Below, in pieces: positions 42,802 through 50,999 of a stretch of 64,000 nucleotides of DNA. The translations under genes were made by a program, and so were the position numbers. Origin of the DNA: UMGS75 sp963648435 (GTDB lineage: Bacteria; Bacillota_I; Bacilli_A; ML615J-28; CAG-313). A model generated the notes under the pieces. It was not told the DNA's origin. It did not search any database and worked only from the letters and a program-made list of their open reading frames with translations. The stretch lies in assembly GCA_963648435.1 (NCBI GenBank), contig CAVJDT010000002.1, forward strand, positions 1 through 64,000. Reading direction: 5' to 3'. How positions within the stretch are numbered: the stretch's first letter is position 1; the number at the start of each line of letters is the position of its first letter.

Positions 42802-44782
42802 ATTTTTTGAAAATCCAAATTCCCGGTACATTTGTATTTAATGATTCAATTTTTTCATCTTTAAGTTCTCCATCATCAAAAATAATATTGGTACCTGGGC
42901 AAAAATAAATACCTACATCTTCATAATTATTTTTAATAATTAATTGATATTTTCCACTATTATATCTTAAATCATAATAATTATCTTTTTTAGTTATACT
43001 ATCTAAGGATGATAGTATTTTCATTTTTTTAATTAAAATTAAATTTTTAACATAATCCTTGAGATCATATTTTGTATCTAGATTTTCCCAAGGAAAGTGA
43101 TTAATATCATCAAGCATATTATAGGAATTATCAACTCCTTTTTTAGTGCGCATGAGTTCTTCTCCCGCATGAATAAAGGAAATACCTCTACTTATAATGA
43201 CTAGTCCAAGACCAAGTTTACATGCATGTTTAGCTTTTTCATCATCATTTGTTCGGTAAAATACTTTATCATATAATGTACAATTATCATGACATTCTAA
43301 ATAATTTATACTTTGATGATACGATAAAAAAGGCATTGTAAGCTTAGATCCATCAATTAACATATCTTTTAACTGAACTATCTCTAAATTATCACCAAGA
43401 ATAAAGCCTTTATTTCCACTAAAACTACCTCCAATGATGTTCCTAAAGTAGTCATTAAAAAAAGCGACTGAAGGTAATTTTTTAGCACTTCCAAGGTTTG
43501 CATTTAAATGCATTGGTAAAGTTGTATTCATATACCACCCTTCACCATATACCATGGAAAGCTTATTTTCTTTTTGAAGTAGTTCAACAACAAGCAAAAT
43601 GGTTTCACTATCAATTAATCCCATTAAATCAAATCTAAAACCATCAACTTTATAAATTTTTTGATAAAATGAAACAACATCTAGAATATATTTTCTTATC
43701 ATCTTAGCTTCAGTTCTTAAATCATTACCACAATATGAACTATTCATCAAAAAGCCTCGTTCATCCGTACGATAAACATACCCAGGCACTAGGAGTCCAA
43801 GTGAAAATGTTTCATAATTATAAACATGATTGAAAACAACATCCATATTAACGCCTAATCCAAATTCATGAGTTTTATCAATTAATTTTTTTAATTCATT
43901 GATCCTTCCATATGCATCACTTGGTGCACTTGCATACCAACCAGATGGTACCATATATTGAATTGGATTATAACCCCAGTTGTAAGAAAAATTATCATCA
44001 TTTGATAGTTTCTTATTTTCATCTACTCCACCAAATGCAAAAGTAGGCATAAATTGAAGATGAGTAATACCCAAATTCTTTAAATATCGTAAATTATCAA
44101 TATTTCTTAAATATAGGCTATCTTGTTCACTAATATTTGAAACCATATCTCTTAGGTTCATCTCATATATGATGGGGTCTTGTTCTTTGTCTTGATAAAA
44201 ATCATTTTGCATTTGATATGTACGTTTCAAATCAACAACATAATTATATTGATTATTCGCAGTTCCACTTATCGCATAGGGATCTAGCGTTTTAATTTCT
44301 TCATCATCTACTCTAATTAGATAATAGTATTTAGCACCATCTAAGTTACCTTCAACTGTTGTACTCCAAACTCCTTTATCACAATAGGTAAGTGGATATT
44401 TAGTATCATTCAAACATAAAGTAATTTCTTTACATACAGGACTCCAAATTTTAAACTCAGTAAAATCTTTATGATAAATAAATCCTAAAATGCCATCATA
44501 ATAAAATTCATCTTCAAATCTTTTCGTTCTAGTTACTTTTCCTATTTTTAAGTGATAACTTAAATTATCTAGTATTACATTATAATCAAGATGAAATGAG
44601 ATATCTTCCATATATTCTAAAAATAAGTGTAATTCATTAGCATAAGTTTCTGAAGATTTGATTTCTAACTTTTGACTAGTATTATCACCATTAAGAGTGA
44701 TTTCTTTTAAATCAACCGTGTTTGGCACAATTAATTTAATAAGATGATAGTCCTCTAAATACGCTCCAAATACCTTACTCAT
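42800..44782 (-). CDS. pulA: Type I pullulanase (GH13), cytoplasmic
   Basis: This debranching enzyme cuts alpha-1,6 bonds in pullulan, glycogen or starch-derived dextrins. Order: N-terminal beta domain, CBM48-like domain (DFTEFKIWSPVCKEITLCL), and GH13 barrel. The barrel has YNWGYNP, DVVFNHVY, GFRFDLMG with nucleophile Asp385, GEGWY with acid Glu414, and YLECHDNCTLYDK. No signal peptide is seen, so the substrate must be internal. At 660 residues it is compact. ATG 44782 is used: GAGGA is eight bases upstream and the start overlaps the previous gene's stop by eight bases. It is the last gene of a six-gene operon containing a LytTR regulator. Confidence 0.93.
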   Translation of the reverse strand: MSKVFGAYLEDYHLIKLIVPNTVDLKEITLNGDNTSQKLEIKSSETYANELHLFLEYMEDISFHLDYNVILDNLSYHLKIGKVTRTKRFEDEFYYDGILGFIYHKDFTEFKIWSPVCKEITLCLNDTKYPLTYCDKGVWSTTVEGNLDGAKYYYLIRVDDEEIKTLDPYAISGTANNQYNYVVDLKRTYQMQNDFYQDKEQDPIIYEMNLRDMVSNISEQDSLYLRNIDNLRYLKNLGITHLQFMPTFAFGGVDENKKLSNDDNFSYNWGYNPIQYMVPSGWYASAPSDAYGRINELKKLIDKTHEFGLGVNMDVVFNHVYNYETFSLGLLVPGYVYRTDERGFLMNSSYCGNDLRTEAKMIRKYILDVVSFYQKIYKVDGFRFDLMGLIDSETILLVVELLQKENKLSMVYGEGWYMNTTLPMHLNANLGSAKKLPSVAFFNDYFRNIIGGSFSGNKGFILGDNLEIVQLKDMLIDGSKLTMPFLSYHQSINYLECHDNCTLYDKVFYRTNDDEKAKHACKLGLGLVIISRGISFIHAGEELMRTKKGVDNSYNMLDDINHFPWENLDTKYDLKDYVKNLILIKKMKILSSLDSITKKDNYYDLRYNSGKYQLIIKNNYEDVGIYFCPGTNIIFDDGELKDEKIESLNTNVPGIWIFKK

Positions 44783-45377
44783 CGTTTGCTTCCTCGGTTT
44801 CTTCTTTTTCATCATTCATGACTTCACGATGACTATTTTCAATAATAGCATAGGTTGCGACAACAACCACAAAGGTAATAAACACCCCCGCAAGCACCCC
44901 CATATGAGTTGGTTGTTTTTTTATCCATTTACCAGTTACAAATATATAAGTGAATGTTTTAATATCATCATTAATATCACTTAAAACCATTTCATAACTA
45001 TAATCAAATCTAATCTTTATATTACCTAATTGACTATTATCTACTTCTATTTCTAAAACATTTAAATACTTATCGCCTGTTGTTTTTTTAGAAGTAAAAG
45101 TGCCGGAAGTATTCTTACGTCCACTAACATAAGGAACTTGTTCTTTATTATTTTGAAGTTTTAATAAAACCTTTAAATACTTTATTTCCGCGGTAGTTTT
45201 CCAAGTAACTACACATTTTGATTTTTCATCATTAGTAAGTACCGGAATAGTCGTGAAACTCACATCTTCAAATTCATCAACTACTTGTATATTTTGAGCA
45301 TTAGTTCTTAAACCAAGGCTTAAGCAAATAAATAACACTCCCACAATAATTAAGGCAAAACGTAATTTTTTCATCAT
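44775..45377 (-). CDS. Membrane-anchored ectodomain protein of unknown function
   Basis: The 200 residues have a signal peptide (about 3-27, LIIVGVLFICLSLGLRTNAQ), an extracytoplasmic beta-rich region of about 125 residues, one membrane helix (about 158-180) and an acidic cytoplasmic tail (EKEETEEANDE). I do not recognise the family. Its start overlaps the DUF3021 stop (ATGA) and its stop overlaps the pullulanase start. It could sense an external cue or partner with the DUF3021/LytTR pair; this is inferred from position. Confidence 0.65.
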   Translation of the reverse strand: MMKKLRFALIIVGVLFICLSLGLRTNAQNIQVVDEFEDVSFTTIPVLTNDEKSKCVVTWKTTAEIKYLKVLLKLQNNKEQVPYVSGRKNTSGTFTSKKTTGDKYLNVLEIEVDNSQLGNIKIRFDYSYEMVLSDINDDIKTFTYIFVTGKWIKKQPTHMGVLAGVFITFVVVVATYAIIENSHREVMNDEKEETEEANDE

Positions 45378-45826
45378 TCATCACGCTCCTTAAATTTACT
45401 TAATTCTTGATTTAATTTATCAGTTTCCCGTTTATTTTTGATTAAAAGAATAAAGGAAATAATTCCATATCCCACCAAGACCATAACCGCGGTAAGTAAT
45501 ACAAAAGGAATATCATTTTTATTAAAGATTTTAAAGATATATCCTAAAATATACAAGAAAATAATAAACGTAAAGTACACTAATGTAACTTGTGTAAGAA
45601 TTGATATTTTATTAAGTTTAAATACATAATAAAAAATTATAGATTCAATTATAGAAACTAAAATAATTAAACTCCATGGTATCAAATTATTTAACTCAAC
45701 TCCACCAATCATTGAACTAAGTCCAATAAACGCCACCGCAAGCATTGTAAAGACAGTTGTGAAATGGACAAGTAGTTTTATTAATATATTTCTAATTTTT
45801 AAGACTTTTTTATTTTTCATACCCAT
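45374..45826 (-). CDS. DUF3021-like membrane protein, partner of LytTR regulator
   Basis: The 150 residues have four membrane helices and a charged C-terminal tail (KNKRETDKLNQELSKFKERDE). This topology and its place directly after a stand-alone LytTR gene match DUF3021 proteins, the membrane inhibitors of LytTR regulatory systems in streptococci and other Bacillota. AGGAGGTG precedes the ATG, eight bases after the regulator. Its TGA stop overlaps the next gene. Confidence 0.75.
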   Translation of the reverse strand: MGMKNKKVLKIRNILIKLLVHFTTVFTMLAVAFIGLSSMIGGVELNNLIPWSLIILVSIIESIIFYYVFKLNKISILTQVTLVYFTFIIFLYILGYIFKIFNKNDIPFVLLTAVMVLVGYGIISFILLIKNKRETDKLNQELSKFKERDE

Positions 45827-45834
45827 TTCACCTC

Positions 45835-46272
45835 CTATTCTTTTAGTTTTTGCTTAAATTTTTGGGCATATACTCTTGTAATAATCATTTTTTCACCATT
45901 ATTGAGAACAGCTAAAATACGACCATTAACAAGGGTGGTAACCTTTTTAATTTGTTTGATATTTAGGACAATAGTCCTCGCAGTTTGAATGAAATAAGTT
46001 TGAGAAAGTAGTTCCGTAAGTTCTTGAAGTTTGTAATTAATTTCATAGATTTCTTTTTCACAATATGCAAAAACTCGGTTATCAACTGCTTCAAAATAAA
46101 ATATTTGATCTAACGTTAAAACATAGTTTTCGCCATTTAATTTTCCCATTATATTAAGGGTTGATGTTTCTAATAATTTAACCACCCGGTGAACTTCATC
46201 ATTAATAATAGGAGTGCTAATTAAAATCTCTATTTCTGAAAGTTCTTTATTTTCCTCTACTTTTATTTTCAA
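45835..46272 (-). CDS. Stand-alone LytTR DNA-binding regulator
   Basis: The 145 residues are an N-terminal segment of about 45 residues (IEILISTPIINDEVHRVVKLL) and a LytTR domain (LTLDQIFYFEAVDNRVFAYCEKEIYEINYKLQELTELL...FIQTARTIVLNIKQIKKV, residues about 50-135). There is no receiver domain, so it is not a classical response regulator. Such proteins are held inactive by a DUF3021-type membrane partner, encoded next. The start codon is TTG at 46272, with GAGGTGA five bases upstream. Its targets probably include its own operon. Confidence 0.88.
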   Translation of the reverse strand: MKIKVEENKELSEIEILISTPIINDEVHRVVKLLETSTLNIMGKLNGENYVLTLDQIFYFEAVDNRVFAYCEKEIYEINYKLQELTELLSQTYFIQTARTIVLNIKQIKKVTTLVNGRILAVLNNGEKMIITRVYAQKFKQKLKE

Positions 46273-46282
46273 TCAAATCACC

Positions 46283-47128
46283 TCACTTTCCATTAAAACG
46301 GTTACGATAAGAGCAGGATGCACAAAGTGAAAAATATGCTTTTCCTGCTTGTAATGCTTTCATTGACGATTGGTAAATCTCTCCTTCAATGATTTCTTTT
46401 AATGATTGAAATTTTAAATTACCAATTTTAGTTTTACTTTGATAATCCAAACAACATAAAACCACATCCCCATTAACGCGAACTCCAAGATGAGTTTTTC
46501 CACCTAAACATTTTACAACATTATGGTTACAATCATCTAGTTCATTAGGCCATGTAAATTCATCTTCAGTACTTACTCTTATATTTGGATATTTATCAAT
46601 TTGGACAATTTTATTTAAATAATTCTCTATTAGTTTGTTTAATTTTTGAACATTTATGTTATTTTTGTCATTCCACAGCCTTAGATCAATCCCTATTTTT
46701 CCTTTTTCTAGTTTTTCATGAACTTGTTCAAGCATTTCTTTAAGATTAGTAAAATATTTACCTAAGTAATCACTTGAAAAGTTAATTAACGATTGTAAAG
46801 AAATATTAAGTTTACTAATATTAATATTTTGAAAGTTATATTTAGAAAGTAATGTTCCATTTGTGGTAACTCTTACTTTTAAATTATTTTTATTACAAAG
46901 TTCTACAATTTCTTCAAAATTAGGGTGAGTAAGGGGTTCACCTAATATATGAAGGTAAAGGGTATCAGTGTAGTTTTTAAGCTCTAAAATATAATTTTTA
47001 ATATCATGAGTGCTCATAAATTCATGATTTTTTAAAGTACTAGATGGGCAAAAATAACAATTTAAATTACAATTATTAGTTATTTCTAAATAAATAAACT
47101 TAAACTTCGTCTTTGTTATCTTCGACAT
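46283..47128 (-). CDS. Radical SAM protein with SPASM-like C-terminus
   Basis: The 281 residues begin with the radical SAM cluster motif C-x3-C-x2-C at Cys20, Cys24 and Cys27 (NNCNLNCYFCPSS), then ILGEPLTHPNFEEI and RVTTNGTLLS. Cys-rich signatures near the end (CLGGKTHLGVRVNGDVVLCCLDY and CASCSYR) bind a second FeS cluster as in SPASM/twitch proteins. These modify peptides or enzymes, or act on small molecules; no precursor peptide was found nearby. ATG 47128 follows AAGGA; it overlaps the HdeD-like gene by 29 bases. The stop is TGA. Confidence 0.85.
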   Translation of the reverse strand: MSKITKTKFKFIYLEITNNCNLNCYFCPSSTLKNHEFMSTHDIKNYILELKNYTDTLYLHILGEPLTHPNFEEIVELCNKNNLKVRVTTNGTLLSKYNFQNINISKLNISLQSLINFSSDYLGKYFTNLKEMLEQVHEKLEKGKIGIDLRLWNDKNNINVQKLNKLIENYLNKIVQIDKYPNIRVSTEDEFTWPNELDDCNHNVVKCLGGKTHLGVRVNGDVVLCCLDYQSKTKIGNLKFQSLKEIIEGEIYQSSMKALQAGKAYFSLCASCSYRNRFNGK

Positions 47129-47672
47129 AGTAGTCTGTTCCTTCAATTTCATTAGGATTTTTAGGATTTTTCTTATTAATGTCTGTACATTCAAAAATAA
47201 CTAGAATAATACCATAAATAATAATTAAGCTTGAAAACACAAGGACTATTATTCTTCCAACCCCATTAATTCCAAAAGCAATAACAAGGCCACAAATAAG
47301 ATACTTGTATAAATCCTTTTTAAATTGTTTCCATTTATTAGAACTTGATAATAATTTTATAAAACATAACGTCAATAAAGTAACACCAACAACAATGCTT
47401 ATTATCATCACAATAATTTCATTAGTCCAAGGAATAATTAAAAGTATGCCTACAACAATTAATGTTATGGCTTTTCCCATTAAACTAATATGATGATTAT
47501 CAGTCAAAGCCTTAGCTAATTTTAACTGAATAATTCCATAACTAATCAAAATTATGCCGATTAATACCATGAAAATATACCATAATGTATCATATGCATA
47601 GTATGTTAGTAACCACATAATTATCCCTATAATTATCGCAAAGGTTCCTGGTACTTTGATTTTTAATTTCAT
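47100..47672 (-). CDS. HdeD/DUF308-like membrane protein
   Basis: The 190 residues hold six membrane helices in two similar halves (GIIMWLLTYYAYDTLWYIFMVLIGIILISYGIIQL...GKAITLIVVGILLIIPW), as in HdeD-like proteins. A hydrophilic tail ends the protein (KNPNEIEGTDYYVEDNKDEV). ATG 47672 has AAGGTGAT upstream; a TATAAT box at 47697-47702 is about 25 bases before it. It is the first gene of the operon that runs to the pullulanase. Function is not known. Confidence 0.7.
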   Translation of the reverse strand: MKLKIKVPGTFAIIIGIIMWLLTYYAYDTLWYIFMVLIGIILISYGIIQLKLAKALTDNHHISLMGKAITLIVVGILLIIPWTNEIIVMIISIVVGVTLLTLCFIKLLSSSNKWKQFKKDLYKYLICGLVIAFGINGVGRIIVLVFSSLIIIYGIILVIFECTDINKKNPKNPNEIEGTDYYVEDNKDEV

Positions 47673-47751
47673 TATTATCACCTTCTTATTGTGAATATTA
47701 TACCACATTTTACATTTTTTTTAAATTAAAATACAAGTATAGAAAATGTTT

Positions 47752-47776
47752 AAAAACGCTGTTAAATATAACAACG
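47752..47776 (-). terminator. Terminator of the MFS/YdcF operon
   Basis: On the minus strand CGTTGTTA pairs with TAACAGCG (one G-U) around TATT, followed by TTTTT. It lies five bases after the YdcF-like stop. Confidence 0.8.
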
Positions 47777-47780
47777 CTTT

Positions 47781-48194
47781 TTAGTGATTTTTTGTATAAA
47801 AAATTAAATCTATTTCTTTTTTCTTTAACGCAATATGAAATGCTTTACATACATTGTGACGATAATGATCAATTGACGTTACCACAATAATTACATCTGG
47901 TGAAAATTCTAAAGCTTTTGGAACTGAAAACAAGGCATTTTCTAGGGTAGTTTTAGATTTATCCTCTAAAATGATTTGATCACTGGGAATTTTCTTAGAG
48001 ATTAAATAATTTTGCATTGTTGATGCTTCACTTATTTTAGCTTTTTTATTAGCGATACCACCTGATACAATAATCTTCGTTGGTGAAAATATTTCATAAG
48101 CTTTTATGGCTAAATCTAAACGTTCTTGCATTTTAGAAGTAATAGAAGCATCATTATTCAATCTATTACCTAAAACAATCATTACTTTAGTCAT
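47781..48194 (-). CDS. YdcF/DUF218-family protein
   Basis: The 137 residues show the DUF218 fold: VMIVLGNRLNND, RLDLAIKAYEIF, IIVSGG, SEASTMQNYLI, ILEDKSKTTLENALFS and VVTSIDHYRHNV. The motif pattern (G-R, SGG, E-S-TxEN, S-xHxxR) is complete although this is a short, soluble version without a membrane anchor. Its start overlaps the MFS transporter stop by eight bases with GAGG upstream. Relatives act on cell-envelope intermediates such as ElyC; the role here is not known. Confidence 0.85.
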   Translation of the reverse strand: MTKVMIVLGNRLNNDASITSKMQERLDLAIKAYEIFSPTKIIVSGGIANKKAKISEASTMQNYLISKKIPSDQIILEDKSKTTLENALFSVPKALEFSPDVIIVVTSIDHYRHNVCKAFHIALKKKEIDLIFYTKNH

Positions 48195-49725
48195 CCATAG
48201 CCTCAAATGCTTCTAACTTATTTGTTGGAATAGGTTTACTATCACCATGTTTAACAAATAACATTGTCACAAAAGCAAATGCACTAAGAATTGCACAATA
48301 TGGGAATAATGCAGCACGCATTCCAAAAATATCCATAAATACTCCTGAAAGAAGGGGAGTTACAATTTGAGCGGCCATACTAGCAGTATAGTAAATACCT
48401 GTGTATTTACCTACATTTGCACCTTTTGACATTTCAACAACCATTGGATAAGAGTTAACATTAATAGTTGCCCATCCAATTCCCGCAAGAGCCATAGAAA
48501 TCCAAATAATCCATGCATGTTTATCATTAACAAAGATTGCACTAAGGAACGCCGCAAATAATATAACAACACCCGCAAGTACTGTTTTTTTACGTCCAAT
48601 CTTGCTTGAAATGATCCCAATAGGAATATAACTAATGATAGCCGCAGCTTGAGCAACTAAAAGTGGAATCGTAAAACCTGTATTTAAAACATTAGATGCA
48701 TAAACTGAGAATTTTGATGTTGCGGCATTATATGCCATATACCATAAAACAATTGAAAGTAAAATTAAAATAAATGATTTTTTAACATCTTTTGGCATTT
48801 TTTCATCTGCTATTTCATCAGTTTCACTGAAAGTTTCAATACCATACTCTTCTTCTTGTTCTTTCATCGTGGCAACTAACTTTTTCTCATTTACTTTCCA
48901 CATAAATAAGCCAAGGAAAACAATCATTAGCACCGCAAGTACCACAAAAGTTAAAGTATAACTTTGATAGTCTTTCGCAAGGAAAGTCATAAACCCTAAA
49001 GCTAAAATTCCGCCAGCACTTCCCATTAAATTAATAATGGCATTAGCTTTACTTCTTAAAGGCTTTGGCGTAACATCAGGCATTAAAGATACAGCTGGTG
49101 TTCTAAACACACTCATCGCAACTAAGGCTAAACATAAAACTGCTAAAAAGCCTATTAAAAAGCCTAAATTGCTTTTTCTTACTTCAACGACATATGGAGT
49201 TCTAGCATCTACGGCTAGTTCTTTAGTATCATATAATATTTCTTTAAAACGATATAATTTATCGCCTTCTTTAAATTCATTCAATTCTTTAGTTACTTCC
49301 TCACAACTATCTTTTTTACCTTCAACTGCCGCATAATAAGTAACACTTGGTAATTCCTTAAATTCTTCAACTACTTCTACTGTTTCAACCGCTGGTATAT
49401 CAGCTTCTTTTAGTTTAGTTTTTTGCATATTATCAAATAATGAAACACAAACAATTAATATCGCCGCAAGTATGGTACCAATAAAAATATAGGGAGTACG
49501 TCTACCATATTTAGTTTTTGTTTTATCTGATAAAGCTCCAAAGATTGGTAATAATACAATCGCAAAAATATTATCTAATGCCATAACAAAGCCAGACCAA
49601 GTTTGGTTAAGTCCAAAACTATCAATTAGCATTTTCGCAATAATGTTATCATATACTTGCCAGAACATACAAATTAATAAAAATGCAAAGCCAACAAATA
49701 TCGTATTTTTGGTATTTAATTTCAT
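48187..49725 (-). CDS. MFS transporter of the sugar:cation symporter (GPH/SLC45-like) type
   Basis: The 512 residues have about 12 membrane helices. LSDKTKTKYGRRTPYI is the loop-2/3 signature, and FRTPAVSLMPDVTPKPLRSKANAIINLMGSAGG is typical of sucrose/SLC45-like carriers. Unusually, a hydrophilic insertion of about 85 residues (about 97-185) lies between helices 3 and 4, predicted outside the cell. It probably takes up an oligosaccharide, fitting the intracellular pullulanase nearby, although that link is inferred. AAGGAG precedes the ATG. A 20-base palindrome sits between its -10 box (49758-49763) and weak -35 region. Confidence 0.85.
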   Translation of the reverse strand: MKLNTKNTIFVGFAFLLICMFWQVYDNIIAKMLIDSFGLNQTWSGFVMALDNIFAIVLLPIFGALSDKTKTKYGRRTPYIFIGTILAAILIVCVSLFDNMQKTKLKEADIPAVETVEVVEEFKELPSVTYYAAVEGKKDSCEEVTKELNEFKEGDKLYRFKEILYDTKELAVDARTPYVVEVRKSNLGFLIGFLAVLCLALVAMSVFRTPAVSLMPDVTPKPLRSKANAIINLMGSAGGILALGFMTFLAKDYQSYTLTFVVLAVLMIVFLGLFMWKVNEKKLVATMKEQEEEYGIETFSETDEIADEKMPKDVKKSFILILLSIVLWYMAYNAATSKFSVYASNVLNTGFTIPLLVAQAAAIISYIPIGIISSKIGRKKTVLAGVVILFAAFLSAIFVNDKHAWIIWISMALAGIGWATINVNSYPMVVEMSKGANVGKYTGIYYTASMAAQIVTPLLSGVFMDIFGMRAALFPYCAILSAFAFVTMLFVKHGDSKPIPTNKLEAFEAMDD

Positions 49726-49757
49726 AATTATACTTCTCCTTAATTAATATATCTTAT

Positions 49758-49763
49758 ATTATA
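49758..49763 (-). promoter_or_regulatory. -10 box of the MFS transporter promoter
   Basis: On the minus strand TATAAT lies about 33 bases before the ATG. No good -35 box exists at the normal distance; the 17-base spacer is taken up by the palindrome at 49764-49783. Confidence 0.55.
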
Positions 49764-49783
49764 CCAAAATAAATTTATTTTGG
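49764..49783. promoter_or_regulatory. 20-base perfect palindrome, candidate operator
   Basis: CCAAAATAAATTTATTTTGG is a perfect inverted repeat directly next to the -10 box of the MFS gene and close to the divergent glycerophosphodiesterase promoter. The two genes diverge, so it is not a terminator. It is placed where a repressor would block RNA polymerase. The regulator is unknown. Confidence 0.45.
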
Positions 49784-49791
49784 CTTTTTAT

Positions 49792-49819
49792 TTGCTAATT
49801 TTAGATTTTTTTGTATAAT
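49792..49819 (+). promoter_or_regulatory. Promoter of the glycerophosphodiesterase gene
   Basis: TTGCTA (49792-49797) and TATAAT (49814-49819) are separated by 16 bases, 23 bases before the start codon. Confidence 0.55.
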
Positions 49820-49841
49820 ATTATTATGGTAGGTGATTCAT

Positions 49842-50579
49842 ATGACAAATAACAAAGAAAGAAAACCCATGATTATTGCCCATCGTGGGGCCTCAAAACT
49901 TGCTCATGAAAATACTTTAGAAGCCTTAAAACTTGCTTATCAACTTAAAGCTGATGGAATTGAATTTGACTTAAGAAAAACCAAAGATGGAGTAATTTTA
50001 TTAAGTCATGATCCAAATGTTGATGAATTTAAAATTTGTGATTATACCTATGATGAATTAAAAGAAATTACCATAAAAAAAGGCTATATCATGCCTAAAT
50101 TTAGTGACGTTATCCATGAACTAGCTGGAAAACTTTTTATGGATATTGAAATTAAAGAACCAGGACTTGAAAAAGAAGTAATTGAACTAATGCTTGCACA
50201 CACGGCATATGAAAACTTTATGCTTAGATCATTTCAAAAAGAAATTATCATAAAAGTAAAGGAGATTGATCCAAAAATTAAAACAGCTTTAATTCTTGGA
50301 GAAAGGCATTTAAAATATGGAATTTTTTCTAGAATTTTTGATGTTTTTCCAAAAAAACATATTAAAAAAACTAATTGCAATGTCATTTCTCCTTATTATA
50401 AGTTACTCCTTTTTTCTTATATTAAACGAATGCATAAACTTGGAATTCCTGTTAGTGTGTGGACCGTTACTAATATGAAACAAATAAACAAACTTATCAA
50501 TAAGGGGGTTGATTACCTTATCATTGATTTTCCAATTGATGGAGCACTAAAACTTTTAGATAAAAAAACAGCTGACTAA
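49842..50579 (+). CDS. Glycerophosphodiester phosphodiesterase
   Basis: The enzyme hydrolyses glycerophosphodiesters to glycerol 3-phosphate and an alcohol. It has HRGAS..HENT near the start, GIEFDLRKTKDGVILLSHDP with the metal-binding Glu and Asp, FMDIEIKEP, and a C-terminal VSVWTVTNMKQINKLINKGVDYLIIDFP. No signal peptide is present, so it acts in the cytoplasm. ATG 49842 follows AGGTGAT; the frame opens slightly earlier with a GTG. Length (245) is standard. Confidence 0.93.
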   Translation: MTNNKERKPMIIAHRGASKLAHENTLEALKLAYQLKADGIEFDLRKTKDGVILLSHDPNVDEFKICDYTYDELKEITIKKGYIMPKFSDVIHELAGKLFMDIEIKEPGLEKEVIELMLAHTAYENFMLRSFQKEIIIKVKEIDPKIKTALILGERHLKYGIFSRIFDVFPKKHIKKTNCNVISPYYKLLLFSYIKRMHKLGIPVSVWTVTNMKQINKLINKGVDYLIIDFPIDGALKLLDKKTAD

Positions 50580-50595
50580 TACCAACTGTTTTTTA
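50562..50595. terminator. Weak bidirectional terminator
   Basis: AAAAAACAG and CTGTTTTTT form an A/T-rich stem around a 14-base loop with U tracts on both strands, between the convergent phosphodiesterase and XRE genes. Confidence 0.5.
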
Positions 50596-50847
50596 CTTAA
50601 GGTCTTTAAAATCAAATAACTCTCTAGGATCAATTCCTAAAGCAATACATATCTTTTCAATATTTTTAAGAGTTATATTTTTCTCAGCACGTTCGATTTG
50701 ACCAAGATATGTACGATGTACACCAATTGTCCAAGCAAATTCTTCTTGGGACATACGCTTTTCATTTCTTATTTGTTTTAATTTTAGACCAAATAAAACA
50801 TTTAAAGAACGGTCATCATCGTTGTATAGTTTATTTTGTTCTGCCAT
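50593..50847 (-). CDS. Small XRE-family transcriptional regulator
   Basis: The 84 residues are a single helix-turn-helix domain (LKQIRNEKRMSQEEFAWTIGVHRTYLGQIERAEKNITL) with a short N-terminal extension. The sequence GVHRTYLGQIERAEKN resembles controller proteins of restriction systems and small phage-type repressors. No restriction or phage gene is nearby, so its target is unknown. AAAGGAG precedes the ATG. Confidence 0.88.
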   Translation of the reverse strand: MAEQNKLYNDDDRSLNVLFGLKLKQIRNEKRMSQEEFAWTIGVHRTYLGQIERAEKNITLKNIEKICIALGIDPRELFDFKDLK

Positions 50848-50952
50848 AGTATGCTCCTTTCTGAAGAATTACTCCTTTAGTTTATATCATAATGTTATTT
50901 AAATCAACAGCCTACAAGTAGCAATGTTAAAATATGACAAATATTAAAGGAG

Positions 50953-50999
50953 AAAAAGAAAAAACTACCTTTTGAACTAACTGTTCATTAGGTAGTTTT
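50953..50999 (-). terminator. Terminator of the DUF362/kinase/SDR operon
   Basis: On the minus strand AAAACTACC pairs with GGTAGTTTT around a further small stem, followed by TTCTTTTTC. It overlaps the SDR stop codon at 50998. Confidence 0.75.

Noticed and set aside
49764..49783. Palindrome as a transcription terminator
   Set aside because: The flanking genes diverge, so no transcript needs to end there.
50593..50847. Restriction-modification controller with a nearby R-M system
   Set aside because: The HTH resembles controller proteins, but no methyltransferase or endonuclease of that kind is in the window.
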